Shown in pieces: positions 1-7,061 of a stretch of 19,284 bases of DNA. Under the pieces are notes generated by a model. That model ran no database searches, was not told the origin of the DNA, and worked only from the letters and a program-made list of their open reading frames with translations. Origin of the DNA: Methylovirgula sp. (lineage in GTDB: Bacteria > Pseudomonadota > Alphaproteobacteria > Rhizobiales > Beijerinckiaceae). A program made the position numbers and the translations under genes. The stretch is from assembly GCA_030038595.1 (NCBI GenBank), contig JASHSW010000234.1, positions 1-19,284 of the forward strand, written 5' to 3'. Every line of letters begins with the position of its first letter. Position 1 is the stretch's first letter.

Positions 1-219
1 CTTCTCGCGAAGCCGGCATACCTCGCAGCCCCAGGCTCAACCTAAGCCGGGAGATCGAGGTTTGGCAAGCTTCTGTGTGTCCGGAAACCGGTAGGGGATA
101 AGCGCGCGGCCGCGCCGCCAAACGATCGCCGTGACGGCGCGCGCAAAGGCCGCGATGCCCCGGTCTGTGCCTGCCTGCGGTCGAAAGGAGTTCTCCATAA
201 ACCCGAAGCGCCCGGAAAA
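1..219. other. Non-coding left edge
   Basis: I see no convincing coding region here. All three plus-strand frames are broken within about 110 bases of the left edge, and no RNA gene fold was recognised. The stretch could carry decayed upstream parts of the recombinase-like remnant that follows. Confidence 0.4.
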
Positions 220-321
220 ATGACCTCCGCGACGCGCGACAGGCTTCTTACCGCGATCGCCGAGGCGCGGGGCTGGATCGATGCCCTTGTCTCAGGCAGG
301 GCCGCATGCAGAGACCGCTAA
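220..321 (+). pseudogene. Possible C-terminal remnant of a serine recombinase
   Basis: A 33-codon frame reads MTSATRDRLLTAIAEARGW followed by IDALVSGRAA and then stops. Charged helix, then W-x-x-L-x-S-G-x-A-A, is the pattern near the C-terminus of large serine recombinases of alphaproteobacteria, where it is normally followed by an S-I-x-E-I-A-x-R-E-G helix. After the stop, another frame (about 309-345) reads AETAKRASANAARG, which could be that helix after a frameshift. No catalytic resolvase domain is in the window. It may equally be a chance frame; the assignment rests on motif memory only. Confidence 0.3.
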
Positions 322-2171
322 GCGTGCGTCGGCCAATGCCGCTCGTGGAACCAGGTGCGATATTCCGACATCTTCACGCGCTGCGCCTGCGGCGCATGCC
401 GCCTGCAGGTCGATGCCTCTTTGCTTCCTTCGGGCGCGCCCCACCTCAGTTCCACGCAGTCGTTCAGGTTGTACGCCATCTCAAAAGCGGGCGCCCGATC
501 GACGACATCCTTGAGCGAGAGCGTCCACGTCGAGCCGTCGCTGCGCGTATACGTGAACTTGCGCGTCGCAAGTTCCGATGCGAGCACGCTCTCCAATTCG
601 GCTTGCACTTCGGCGACGCTCTTGCCTGCCGGCATCGCGTAGCGCTCCGGGTGCCGCGCGACGCGATCCGGGAACCCCTCCACCACGTCGATCGCAATCA
701 GCAGCCGAAAATCGCGCGCCGGCGTCGCAAAATCTTCCCATGCTCCGTTCGTCTCGAAGATCGACGGACCATCCGGCATCGCCGCGTCGCCCGACGAATT
801 GCCCAGGTACTTGCGTCCGTTTTCGACCGCCGTGACGCGCGTCTTTACTTGCTCTTCGAGCGACGTGATCGCGTCCTCCATCGCACGCAGAGGATCGAGC
901 GGCGCGGGCGACATCACCTCGTCCATCCGGTCGTAGAAATCTTCGGCCCCGAGCCGCGACTGTTCGAGCGAATAGTCGCCGTATTGCGGATCTTTGATGA
1001 TTTCGGCGTTGGTCAGCCGCCGCAACGCACCGCTCTCGGCGCGGACGACCGGCCGGAAGCGCTTGAACCCGGGGCTGCCGAGGGCGGGATCGTGCACGAA
1101 CAGGAAATTGCCGCGCCAAAAGCGTTTGCGCGTGACCGTCCCGTCGGGCTCCGCATCGACCGCGAGAAAAATGCCCGCCGCGCTGCCGACTTGCGGCACG
1201 CGCCGTACGAGCATGAGAATGTGGCCGTACGGATCGGCATATATGGTCCCGGGGCGCAGCGTTTCCTGGCTCAGCGGCACCGGATAGAAGTCGGTGTCGT
1301 TGTCGCTCGCCGAGGTGCGCCCGTTTCCGGATTGGACGGCGTCGGCGAGCATCGGCAAAAAGCGACGGAACGACGCCGCGGGCGCGGCTGGGCCTGCGCC
1401 CGCATTCGAAGTGTTAAACCACTGCGAACATTTCGGCGGGCTGCCCTCCTTGCCGCGCGAACAATGCGAGTAGCCGAAGGGCAAGCCCATCTTGAACGCA
1501 AAGTAGGCGCGCAAGAAATAAGGGAGCTTGGCGCAGTCGGGGTGAAAAACGATTCCCATCTCGTCTTCATGGAGGCCCAAATAGTTGAACAGAATATTGC
1601 GCGATCGGTCGCGCAACACGTCTTGCAGCGTCGGCCACGATAGCTCGGTATCGAGCGGTCCGTCGAAAAGCTTTTGGATCCATGCCGAATAGAGGTTTTC
1701 CGTCGCGCGGTTCCAGGTGTTGCGAAGCGGCCAGAGGCTTCCCGGCGTCGCGCGCGGCGGCGACGGCGCGGCATCGTGCACGATGATGTCGCGCGTAACC
1801 GTGCCGCATCCAGCCGGCGCATTAGAGAGCGCGAGGCTGGCGTGCCACGTTCCGGCTGTCGGCGAGGCGACCTCGGCGAACCAGAAATACGGCGGCCCGC
1901 CTTGCCGTTCGGACGATTTGGTCGCAACGCTTCCATCCGGCGCAATCAGCGAAAGTGCGCCTGTAAGCGGCTTCTCCGCCGCGAAGACGACCCGCAGCGG
2001 CGCGCCCTTCCACGGCGCCAGCGGTGTGGGCAAAACGGCAAGCCCAGCCGCGTCTTCGCAGATGCCGGATGCCGCTTCGGCCCGCGAGTCGACCACCGCA
2101 AGAAGCAAGATAAGAAACGCACTTGCCGTCGGCAGTGTTACGGCGGCCCGAAACCGGCGTGCAAAATCCAT
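318..2171 (-). CDS. Exported protein with NlpC/P60-like hydrolase core
   Basis: A 617-residue protein with a signal peptide (arginines at 5, 6 and 8, hydrophobic core about 11-28, likely cut after SRAEA near 33). Residues about 36-132 look like an Ig/beta-sandwich domain. The middle carries Cys213 in HPDCAKLPYFLRAYF, then LRPGTIYADPYGHILML (305-321) with His317, then Asp339 in LAVDAEPD. The order Cys, L-x-P-G-x, G-H, Asp matches the NlpC/P60 papain-like layout, so a cell-wall or peptide hydrolase role is plausible but inferred. Residues 420-617 are unassigned. I chose the ATG at 2171, with AAAGG nine bases upstream, over the GTG at 2180, which has no room for a Shine-Dalgarno site. No specific family name is recognised. 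Confidence 0.75.
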   Translation of the reverse strand: MDFARRFRAAVTLPTASAFLILLLAVVDSRAEAASGICEDAAGLAVLPTPLAPWKGAPLRVVFAAEKPLTGALSLIAPDGSVATKSSERQGGPPYFWFAEVASPTAGTWHASLALSNAPAGCGTVTRDIIVHDAAPSPPRATPGSLWPLRNTWNRATENLYSAWIQKLFDGPLDTELSWPTLQDVLRDRSRNILFNYLGLHEDEMGIVFHPDCAKLPYFLRAYFAFKMGLPFGYSHCSRGKEGSPPKCSQWFNTSNAGAGPAAPAASFRRFLPMLADAVQSGNGRTSASDNDTDFYPVPLSQETLRPGTIYADPYGHILMLVRRVPQVGSAAGIFLAVDAEPDGTVTRKRFWRGNFLFVHDPALGSPGFKRFRPVVRAESGALRRLTNAEIIKDPQYGDYSLEQSRLGAEDFYDRMDEVMSPAPLDPLRAMEDAITSLEEQVKTRVTAVENGRKYLGNSSGDAAMPDGPSIFETNGAWEDFATPARDFRLLIAIDVVEGFPDRVARHPERYAMPAGKSVAEVQAELESVLASELATRKFTYTRSDGSTWTLSLKDVVDRAPAFEMAYNLNDCVELRWGAPEGSKEASTCRRHAPQAQRVKMSEYRTWFHERHWPTHA

Positions 2172-2537
2172 TCGTGCCACCTTTCCGGAGTGCCCAAAAA
2201 GCCACCGTCCCTACCACAAGGGCCGGGTCGCAGGATACCGAATCGGCGGAGATCATGTCAGAAACGTGAATGCGATTTTGCGCCGCGCCGATCGCTGCGC
2301 AGCCTATGTGCCGCATGGATCAGAAACGCAGGCCGCTCATAAGGTTATCGCCTGCGCAAAGTGCCCATAGGTCCGATTGTTCCGACAAGATAAGGACATC
2401 GTCCACCTCAATCGCGCGGTGCCGGGCGGTGCCTTCAAGTTCCGCGTCGCCGAGAAGCAGTTGGCGGGCGTGCAGACGGTTCTTTACTCGGGCAAGGCGA
2501 GGCCGGAAACAAACTGTCAGCCCAAGTCCTCCCAGGT

Positions 2538-2552
2538 CGGGATTATATCCCG
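2538..2552 (+). terminator. Short hairpin followed by a T-rich tail
   Basis: CGGGAT pairs with ATCCCG around a TAT loop, and the plus strand continues CATTTTCC. It could end a short transcript entering from the left, or be an operator just upstream of the kinase promoter. The stem is only 6 bp, so the call is weak. Confidence 0.3.
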
Positions 2553-2619
2553 CATTTTCCGGGCGAGTTGATACGCATTTCCTAGACTGATCTTCGTGTC
2601 GGCGCTCTGGAGCGGCCTC

Positions 2620-2625
2620 TATAAT
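2620..2625 (+). promoter_or_regulatory. Candidate -10 box for the two-component operon
   Basis: A perfect TATAAT lies 76 bases upstream of the kinase ATG in an otherwise GC-rich region. The hexamer 17 bases upstream (TGTCGG) is a poor -35 match, so an activator may be needed if this promoter is used. Confidence 0.4.
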
Positions 2626-2701
2626 ATTGCAGACGCGGAAATTGTCTTTGCTGGGATATCGCTTCCGACTTTATTGGTGCTGGTGCGCGTAGGACGGTTC
2701 G

Positions 2702-4048
2702 ATGTCGTTGCGATTTCGACTGCTGATTTCCATTGCCTTCGTGCTTTCCTCTACGCTGATTTTTGGAAGCGTCCTTATCTATTTGAACGCCATCACCAAG
2801 GTCGACACCGAAATGCAGGCGGCGCTGGCCGTCGGCGTGAGAACGGTACAAAACGCGACCGACGATGCGGAAGAAGCCGTCAATCCGCTTCGCCAGTTGG
2901 AACTGCTGGTCGAGGACTTCAATGGGAATCGTCATGTGCGCGCGTTCCTGATGGGCGGCGAAGGCGCCGCAATCGACAGGTCTGTTCTTCTCATGCCCGA
3001 GAATCCCGCGCCGGAATGGTTCAACGCGTTGCTGGCCCGCGAACCGAAGTTCGTACATATCTTTCTTCCACCGCCCTTCGCACGATACGGATCGATCATC
3101 CTCACCACCGATTCGCATAACGAGATCGATGAAGTTTGGAGCGAATTTCTGGTTACGCTGGCGATTCTCGCGTTTTTTTGCACGCTCGTGCTTGTGTTGA
3201 TCTACATAACGCTTGAGCCGCCGCTGCGATTGCTGCGGAACATGTCGACGGCTTTCAAGCGCGTCGGAAGCGGCGATTACAGCCCGCGTATCGCGGAAAT
3301 CGGCGCGCGCGAATTAGCCGATCTGGCGCGCTGCTTTAACGAGATGGTGACGCGCCTTTCGGCGATAGAACGCCAAAACTTTAAGCTCGGGGCGCAGCTT
3401 GCGACGGTCCAGGAGGAGGAGCGCGCCGATCTGGCACGCGATCTCCATGACGAGATCGGGCCTTTGCTCTTCGCGCTAAATATCGACGTTTCGACTCTTC
3501 AATCGCAGGATTGGAGCTCCGCGAGAGAAAGAATCACACGCCAACTCGATGCCATGTCTTCGGCAGTCTCCAGCATCCAGCAGCATGTACGATCGATGCT
3601 GGGCAAGCTGCGGCCCGCGGTGCTGCTCGACCTGGGACTTACGCATGCAGTTGACAATCTTATTTGCTTTTGGGGCAAACGCCATGACGTCCGCATCACC
3701 GCCAATCTCGAGCGCCAGGGCTTCGGCGAAAAGTTGGATGCGACAATCTACCGAGTGTTGCAGGAGGCTCTCAACAACGCCCTGCGACACGGCAATCCTT
3801 CTTTAATCGAAATTGAGGCACGCGAAGACGGGCGTGGTTTTGTCTTGGTCGAAGTTCGCGACGACGGTTCCGGGCTGGCGGCATATGGCACCGATTTCGG
3901 ATTTGGCCTCAAGGGAATGAAGGAACGTGTGGAATCCTTGGGGGGAACGCTCGTGGTGAGCAATCGGGTCGGTCACGGCGGGGTCTTCGTTCGCGCCAGG
4001 CTGCCATTGCCGGACTCGGAGGAAGCGTTGATTACGGAGGTTATCTGA
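2702..4048 (+). CDS. NarX/MoxY-type sensor histidine kinase
   Basis: A 448-residue membrane sensor kinase. A first membrane helix at about 7-29, a periplasmic region about 30-147 and a second helix at about 148-170 are followed by a HAMP domain (about 172-225). The HisKA_3 dimerisation domain carries phosphoacceptor His249 in ARDLHDEIG. The HATPase domain has the N-box QEALNNALRH (354-363), DDGSG (387-391) and GFGLKGM (400-406). The ATG at 2702 is preceded by TAGGA at a 7-base spacing. The stop codon shares one base with the next gene's start. This architecture matches MoxY and FlhS, which control methanol and formaldehyde oxidation in Paracoccus-like bacteria. The convergent xoxF block supports a similar role here, but the signal sensed cannot be read from the sequence. 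Confidence 0.88.
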   Translation: MSLRFRLLISIAFVLSSTLIFGSVLIYLNAITKVDTEMQAALAVGVRTVQNATDDAEEAVNPLRQLELLVEDFNGNRHVRAFLMGGEGAAIDRSVLLMPENPAPEWFNALLAREPKFVHIFLPPPFARYGSIILTTDSHNEIDEVWSEFLVTLAILAFFCTLVLVLIYITLEPPLRLLRNMSTAFKRVGSGDYSPRIAEIGARELADLARCFNEMVTRLSAIERQNFKLGAQLATVQEEERADLARDLHDEIGPLLFALNIDVSTLQSQDWSSARERITRQLDAMSSAVSSIQQHVRSMLGKLRPAVLLDLGLTHAVDNLICFWGKRHDVRITANLERQGFGEKLDATIYRVLQEALNNALRHGNPSLIEIEAREDGRGFVLVEVRDDGSGLAAYGTDFGFGLKGMKERVESLGGTLVVSNRVGHGGVFVRARLPLPDSEEALITEVI

Positions 4049-4665
4049 TGAAGATCCTAATTGTGGACGATCACGTCATCGTCCGAGAAGGCGCCCGCCG
4101 GCTCTTGTCGGCGATGCCGGACGTGGCAGTTTTCGAGGCTTCTTCCGCACGCGAGGGGCTAGCCTTATTCAAGACCATACGCCCCAATCTCGTCCTCCTC
4201 GATCTGAACTTGCCGAATTCGAGCGGCCTCGAATTGCTGCGTCGATTGCAACTCGAAGACCGGGCGGTGCGCGTTCTCGTCCTCAGCATGCACGCGGAGC
4301 CCATTTATGTCTCGCGCACGCTTGAGGCCGGTGCGCGTGGCTACATCAGCAAGACGGCCTCCGCCGATGAACTCATGGCGGCCGTCCGCGAAGTCGGCGC
4401 CGGCGGCCGCTACGTCGAGCGAGAGATCGCCGCGCAGCTCGTCGTTTCGCAATACGGCGGGGTGGACCCATTACAGAAGCTGACGACGCGCGAGGTCGAT
4501 ATCGTCCGTCTCATCGGCGAGGGCAAGAACTTCTCGACGATAGCCGAGGCGCTGGGGATTACCTACAAAACGGTTGCGAACGCCTGCAGCATCATCAAAG
4601 GCAAGCTCGGAGTGGAACGAACCTCGGATCTCATCCGCCTCACTTACCAAATGCAGGACCGCTAA
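4048..4665 (+). CDS. LuxR/FixJ-type response regulator, partner of the kinase
   Basis: A 205-residue regulator. The receiver domain (about 1-120) has the acidic pair in VDDH (7-8), phosphoacceptor Asp52 in LVLLDLNLP, and Lys102 in GYISKT. A LuxR-type helix-turn-helix follows at about 143-200 (LTTREVDIVRLIGEGK, then IAEALGITYKTVANACSIIK). The start overlaps the kinase stop in TGATG and has a strong GGAGG site at 4036-4040, inside the kinase gene, so the two proteins should be co-translated. It resembles MoxX/FlhR regulators of methanol oxidation. Its DNA target is not known; the dyads upstream of xoxF are candidates. Confidence 0.9.
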   Translation: MKILIVDDHVIVREGARRLLSAMPDVAVFEASSAREGLALFKTIRPNLVLLDLNLPNSSGLELLRRLQLEDRAVRVLVLSMHAEPIYVSRTLEAGARGYISKTASADELMAAVREVGAGGRYVEREIAAQLVVSQYGGVDPLQKLTTREVDIVRLIGEGKNFSTIAEALGITYKTVANACSIIKGKLGVERTSDLIRLTYQMQDR

Positions 4666-4673
4666 ACTGAAGA

Positions 4674-4687
4674 GCTGCGAGCGCAGC
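4674..4687. terminator. Small hairpin between convergent genes
   Basis: GCTGC pairs with GCAGC around a GAGC loop in the 30-base gap between the response regulator and the propeller gene. There is no T-run on either side. It may help separate the two convergent transcription units, but the stem is short. Confidence 0.25.
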
Positions 4688-4695
4688 CTGATGCG

Positions 4696-5661
4696 TCAAG
4701 GCATAGCCGCGACGCCCCAGGGAAGATGGCCGACGTTGACCGAACGTATCGGCTTTAGGGTCTTGAGGTCGATCGCCGTAAGATCATTGGTGTTGCCATT
4801 TGCGACGTAGAGCTTCGTTCCATTCGGATCGAGCGCCATATGCCATGGTCTTTCGCCGACGAGCACATAAGCGATTGGCATCAGGGTTTTCGTGTCCACC
4901 ACGGCGACGTGATTGGCATGGCTTAGAGCGACATAGGCGCGCTTTCCGTCCGAAGAAAACAGAATACCGACCGGCTGGATCAGTTCCGGCTGCACGCCCG
5001 GGATGTCGAATCCGATCTTCTTGATGATCACGCGCGTTCGCGCGTCGATGACGGAAACCGTGCCGCCGACTTCTGCCGAAACCCAGACCTGTTTTCCATC
5101 GCGGGTATACTGCGCCACGCGCGGGCGCTGGTCGACGAGGACATCGGCCTCGATTTTCAACGTTTTGACATTGATGAAAAACGCCATGCTGGCCAATTCC
5201 GACGTGTTCACGACGGTTTTTAGGTCTGGACTTACGGCGAGCCCCTCCGGTTCGCCGCCGACTGCGACGGTGCCAACGATCTTGCCGGTAGCGCGATCGA
5301 TAACGGTCACCTGCGATTGCTCCTCGTTCGCGACGTAGAGGCGCTCGCCCTTGGGATCTGTGGCGATCAGTTCCGGATCGGGAACGTTGGGAATGCTGCG
5401 CGAGACACTAAGAGTTTTCGTGTCTATAACGTCGATGCGGTTATCGTCGCCGAGGCAGACAAAAATTTCATCGTGGTCGGGCGACATCACGATTCCGCGC
5501 GGCCTGGCTCCGACTTGAATGATCTTCTTGATAGCGAGCGTCTCACTGTCGAGTACGGTTACCGTATTATCTCTTTCGTTGGTCACGAAAAGGGTGGCGG
5601 CGAGTGCGGCCTGCGACGAGAGAATAGCCGCGGATAATGCGATCGACAGGGCAAGGCGCAT
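4696..5661 (-). CDS. Exported YVTN beta-propeller, PQQ-dehydrogenase associated
   Basis: A 321-residue exported protein whose signal peptide is about residues 1-21 (cut after AALA). The rest is a series of YVTN-type blades, seen as recurring units such as LFVTNERDNTVTVLDSETL, DDNRIDVIDTKTL, LYVANEEQSQVTVIDRATG and LYVANGNTNDLTAIDLKTL. The family is the PQQ-dependent-catabolism beta-propeller group (TIGR03866-like), normally found next to ABC transporter parts and alcohol dehydrogenases. The open frame extends 68 codons further upstream into the binding-protein gene, but the ATG at 5661 directly begins the signal peptide, so it is the likely start. GAGGA lies 12 bases upstream, a rather long spacing. 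Only 16 bases separate it from the upstream gene, so they form an operon. Its biochemical role is not established. Confidence 0.87.
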   Translation of the reverse strand: MRLALSIALSAAILSSQAALAATLFVTNERDNTVTVLDSETLAIKKIIQVGARPRGIVMSPDHDEIFVCLGDDNRIDVIDTKTLSVSRSIPNVPDPELIATDPKGERLYVANEEQSQVTVIDRATGKIVGTVAVGGEPEGLAVSPDLKTVVNTSELASMAFFINVKTLKIEADVLVDQRPRVAQYTRDGKQVWVSAEVGGTVSVIDARTRVIIKKIGFDIPGVQPELIQPVGILFSSDGKRAYVALSHANHVAVVDTKTLMPIAYVLVGERPWHMALDPNGTKLYVANGNTNDLTAIDLKTLKPIRSVNVGHLPWGVAAMP

Positions 5662-5677
5662 CGGCTGGCGTGGTCCT

Positions 5678-6979
5678 CTATTTGGCGAAATGGCACTTCG
5701 TTTCCGGCTCGTCGAAGCCCAAGGAATCCGTGAGGTACTTCGGATGCAGAAAGCCTGCGATCGGCGCGATTGAGACGAGCGCACGCGGGCCTGCGAGCAG
5801 GATTGGCTGACGCAATTGCAGATCCCACTTTCGAAACGAAAGGCCGATGCCTTTGTAGGCGGCAATGTTGAATTCGTCAGAGAGGATGTAGCTGCGTAAC
5901 GACTTCGTATCCGTTGCGCCGGTGCGCAGCAGGGCTTCGCCGAAAATCCGAACTGCGAGCCAGCCCTCGTAATCGCGCTCGGTCATGGTGCGATGGGCGA
6001 ATTTCTCGAACCGATTCTGCATTTCCTGGCCGGCGTATTCTTCGAACGAGCGGTGCCAGGCAACCGCGATCAGTCCTTGCGTTCCAACGACTGGACGCGG
6101 ATCGAAGCTGTTGAACAGGAGGTACTCGCCGAATACTTCATCCATATCGACTACGAAGATCACGTCGTAAGCCGGGACGCTTTGGGTTAGCAGCGCCATT
6201 TGCTGCTCGGTCTGCTGATGGCCCGTATCGGTGGTGCGGGCGCGCGCGCTATAGGCATAGGTGCGCTCGGCGACGATGCGCGAGCCAAACCTGGATGCGG
6301 CGCGCTTGACCGCCGCCGTATAGGCGAGATCCGCCGGTTTTGTGCCATGAATGAGGAACCAGCGCTGCCATCGCTTGTAAAGAAGGAACTGGCCGAGGGC
6401 GTCGGCGCGCATGGCGTAGCTGGGGGCGAGGTGAAAGACGTTTGCCCGGCATTGCTCTTGGCGCAGGTCGTCGTCGCTGGTGCGGATGTCGAGGATGATC
6501 GCTGTTTTGGCTTCAGGGAGGTCGGCTACCGCCAGCAGGTCTTTCGCTTCAAGGTCGGCGACGATTAGGGAATTGCCGGCCGCAAAGACCTTCTTGGCTT
6601 CGGCGACGATGTCGCCGTTTTGCGGTAGGATGTCCTCGGTAAGATCGGTTTCCTGACCGACGAATTTCCCGGTGACATTATTATCTGCTGCGCCTACGCG
6701 CGCGCCCTGAATGCCCTTGTCATAGACGGGCTTGTCGAGGAGCGACAAAGGGACCGGTTCGCTGTAGCGTTTGCCGAGATAGACGATCCGCAAATGTTTG
6801 ATCGGCGTGGCCATGGCCGCCGGCTGAGATTGCGCCCATCCCGCGCTGGGGGCGATGAACATTATCGTCAAACCTGCGGCGCCAAGTCTGCAAAGAGTTC
6901 GCCATGAGCGCCGATAGAGGCCCGGGCAGGTAGTCTTGTCGGCGCGACGCGGTGCGAATTGCAATGCTGCTTTCATCAT
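5678..6979 (-). CDS. PQQ-associated ABC-type substrate-binding protein
   Basis: A 433-residue periplasmic protein. An unusually long N-terminal stretch precedes the signal hydrophobic core (about 32-48) and a cut near SAGWAQ. YRRSWRTL just before the core is faintly Tat-like. The mature part (IKHLRIVYLGKRYSEPVPLS, later IVADLEAKDLLAVADLP, VVGTQGLIAVAWHRSFEEY) matches the branched-chain-amino-acid-like binding proteins found with PQQ dehydrogenases (TIGR03863-like). The start is one of two adjacent ATG codons (6979 or 6976), neither with a strong Shine-Dalgarno site. It lies between the XoxJ-like gene and the propeller. The matching ATPase and permease genes are not in the window, so its ligand and partner are unknown. 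Confidence 0.85.
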   Translation of the reverse strand: MMKAALQFAPRRADKTTCPGLYRRSWRTLCRLGAAGLTIMFIAPSAGWAQSQPAAMATPIKHLRIVYLGKRYSEPVPLSLLDKPVYDKGIQGARVGAADNNVTGKFVGQETDLTEDILPQNGDIVAEAKKVFAAGNSLIVADLEAKDLLAVADLPEAKTAIILDIRTSDDDLRQEQCRANVFHLAPSYAMRADALGQFLLYKRWQRWFLIHGTKPADLAYTAAVKRAASRFGSRIVAERTYAYSARARTTDTGHQQTEQQMALLTQSVPAYDVIFVVDMDEVFGEYLLFNSFDPRPVVGTQGLIAVAWHRSFEEYAGQEMQNRFEKFAHRTMTERDYEGWLAVRIFGEALLRTGATDTKSLRSYILSDEFNIAAYKGIGLSFRKWDLQLRQPILLAGPRALVSIAPIAGFLHPKYLTDSLGFDEPETKCHFAK

Positions 6980-7030
6980 CCGATCGAGGGTCCGGATTGC
7001 GGAGTAGAGGTGGGTTCACCGGTCGGGCGT

Positions 7031-7048
7031 CGGGCTATGCGAAGCCCG
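7031..7048 (-). other. Intercistronic hairpin
   Basis: CGGGCT pairs with AGCCCG around a six-base loop in the 82-base gap between the XoxJ-like gene and the second binding-protein gene. No T-run follows on the minus strand, so RNA processing or stabilisation is more likely than termination. Confidence 0.3.
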
Positions 7049-7061
7049 CTTGCCGTATCGA

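Larger units (their letters stand above)
2172..2701. other. 530-bp divergent intergenic region
   Basis: This lies between the minus-strand hydrolase-like gene and the plus-strand kinase. I find no frame that looks like a known protein. The best small frame, with a TTG start, runs 2377-2571 (64 codons) and has no recognisable motif. The region contains a short hairpin at 2538-2552 and a good -10 box at 2620-2625, described separately. Confidence 0.5.

Noticed and set aside
306..1643. A 445-codon plus-strand frame opposite the hydrolase-like gene
   Set aside because: Arg-rich composition without motifs, while the opposite strand has a signal peptide and a coherent domain order.
2377..2571. A 64-codon frame with a TTG start in the intergenic region before the kinase
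   Set aside because: No clear ribosome-binding site and no recognisable family; it was not strong enough to list as a gene, though conservation could rescue it.
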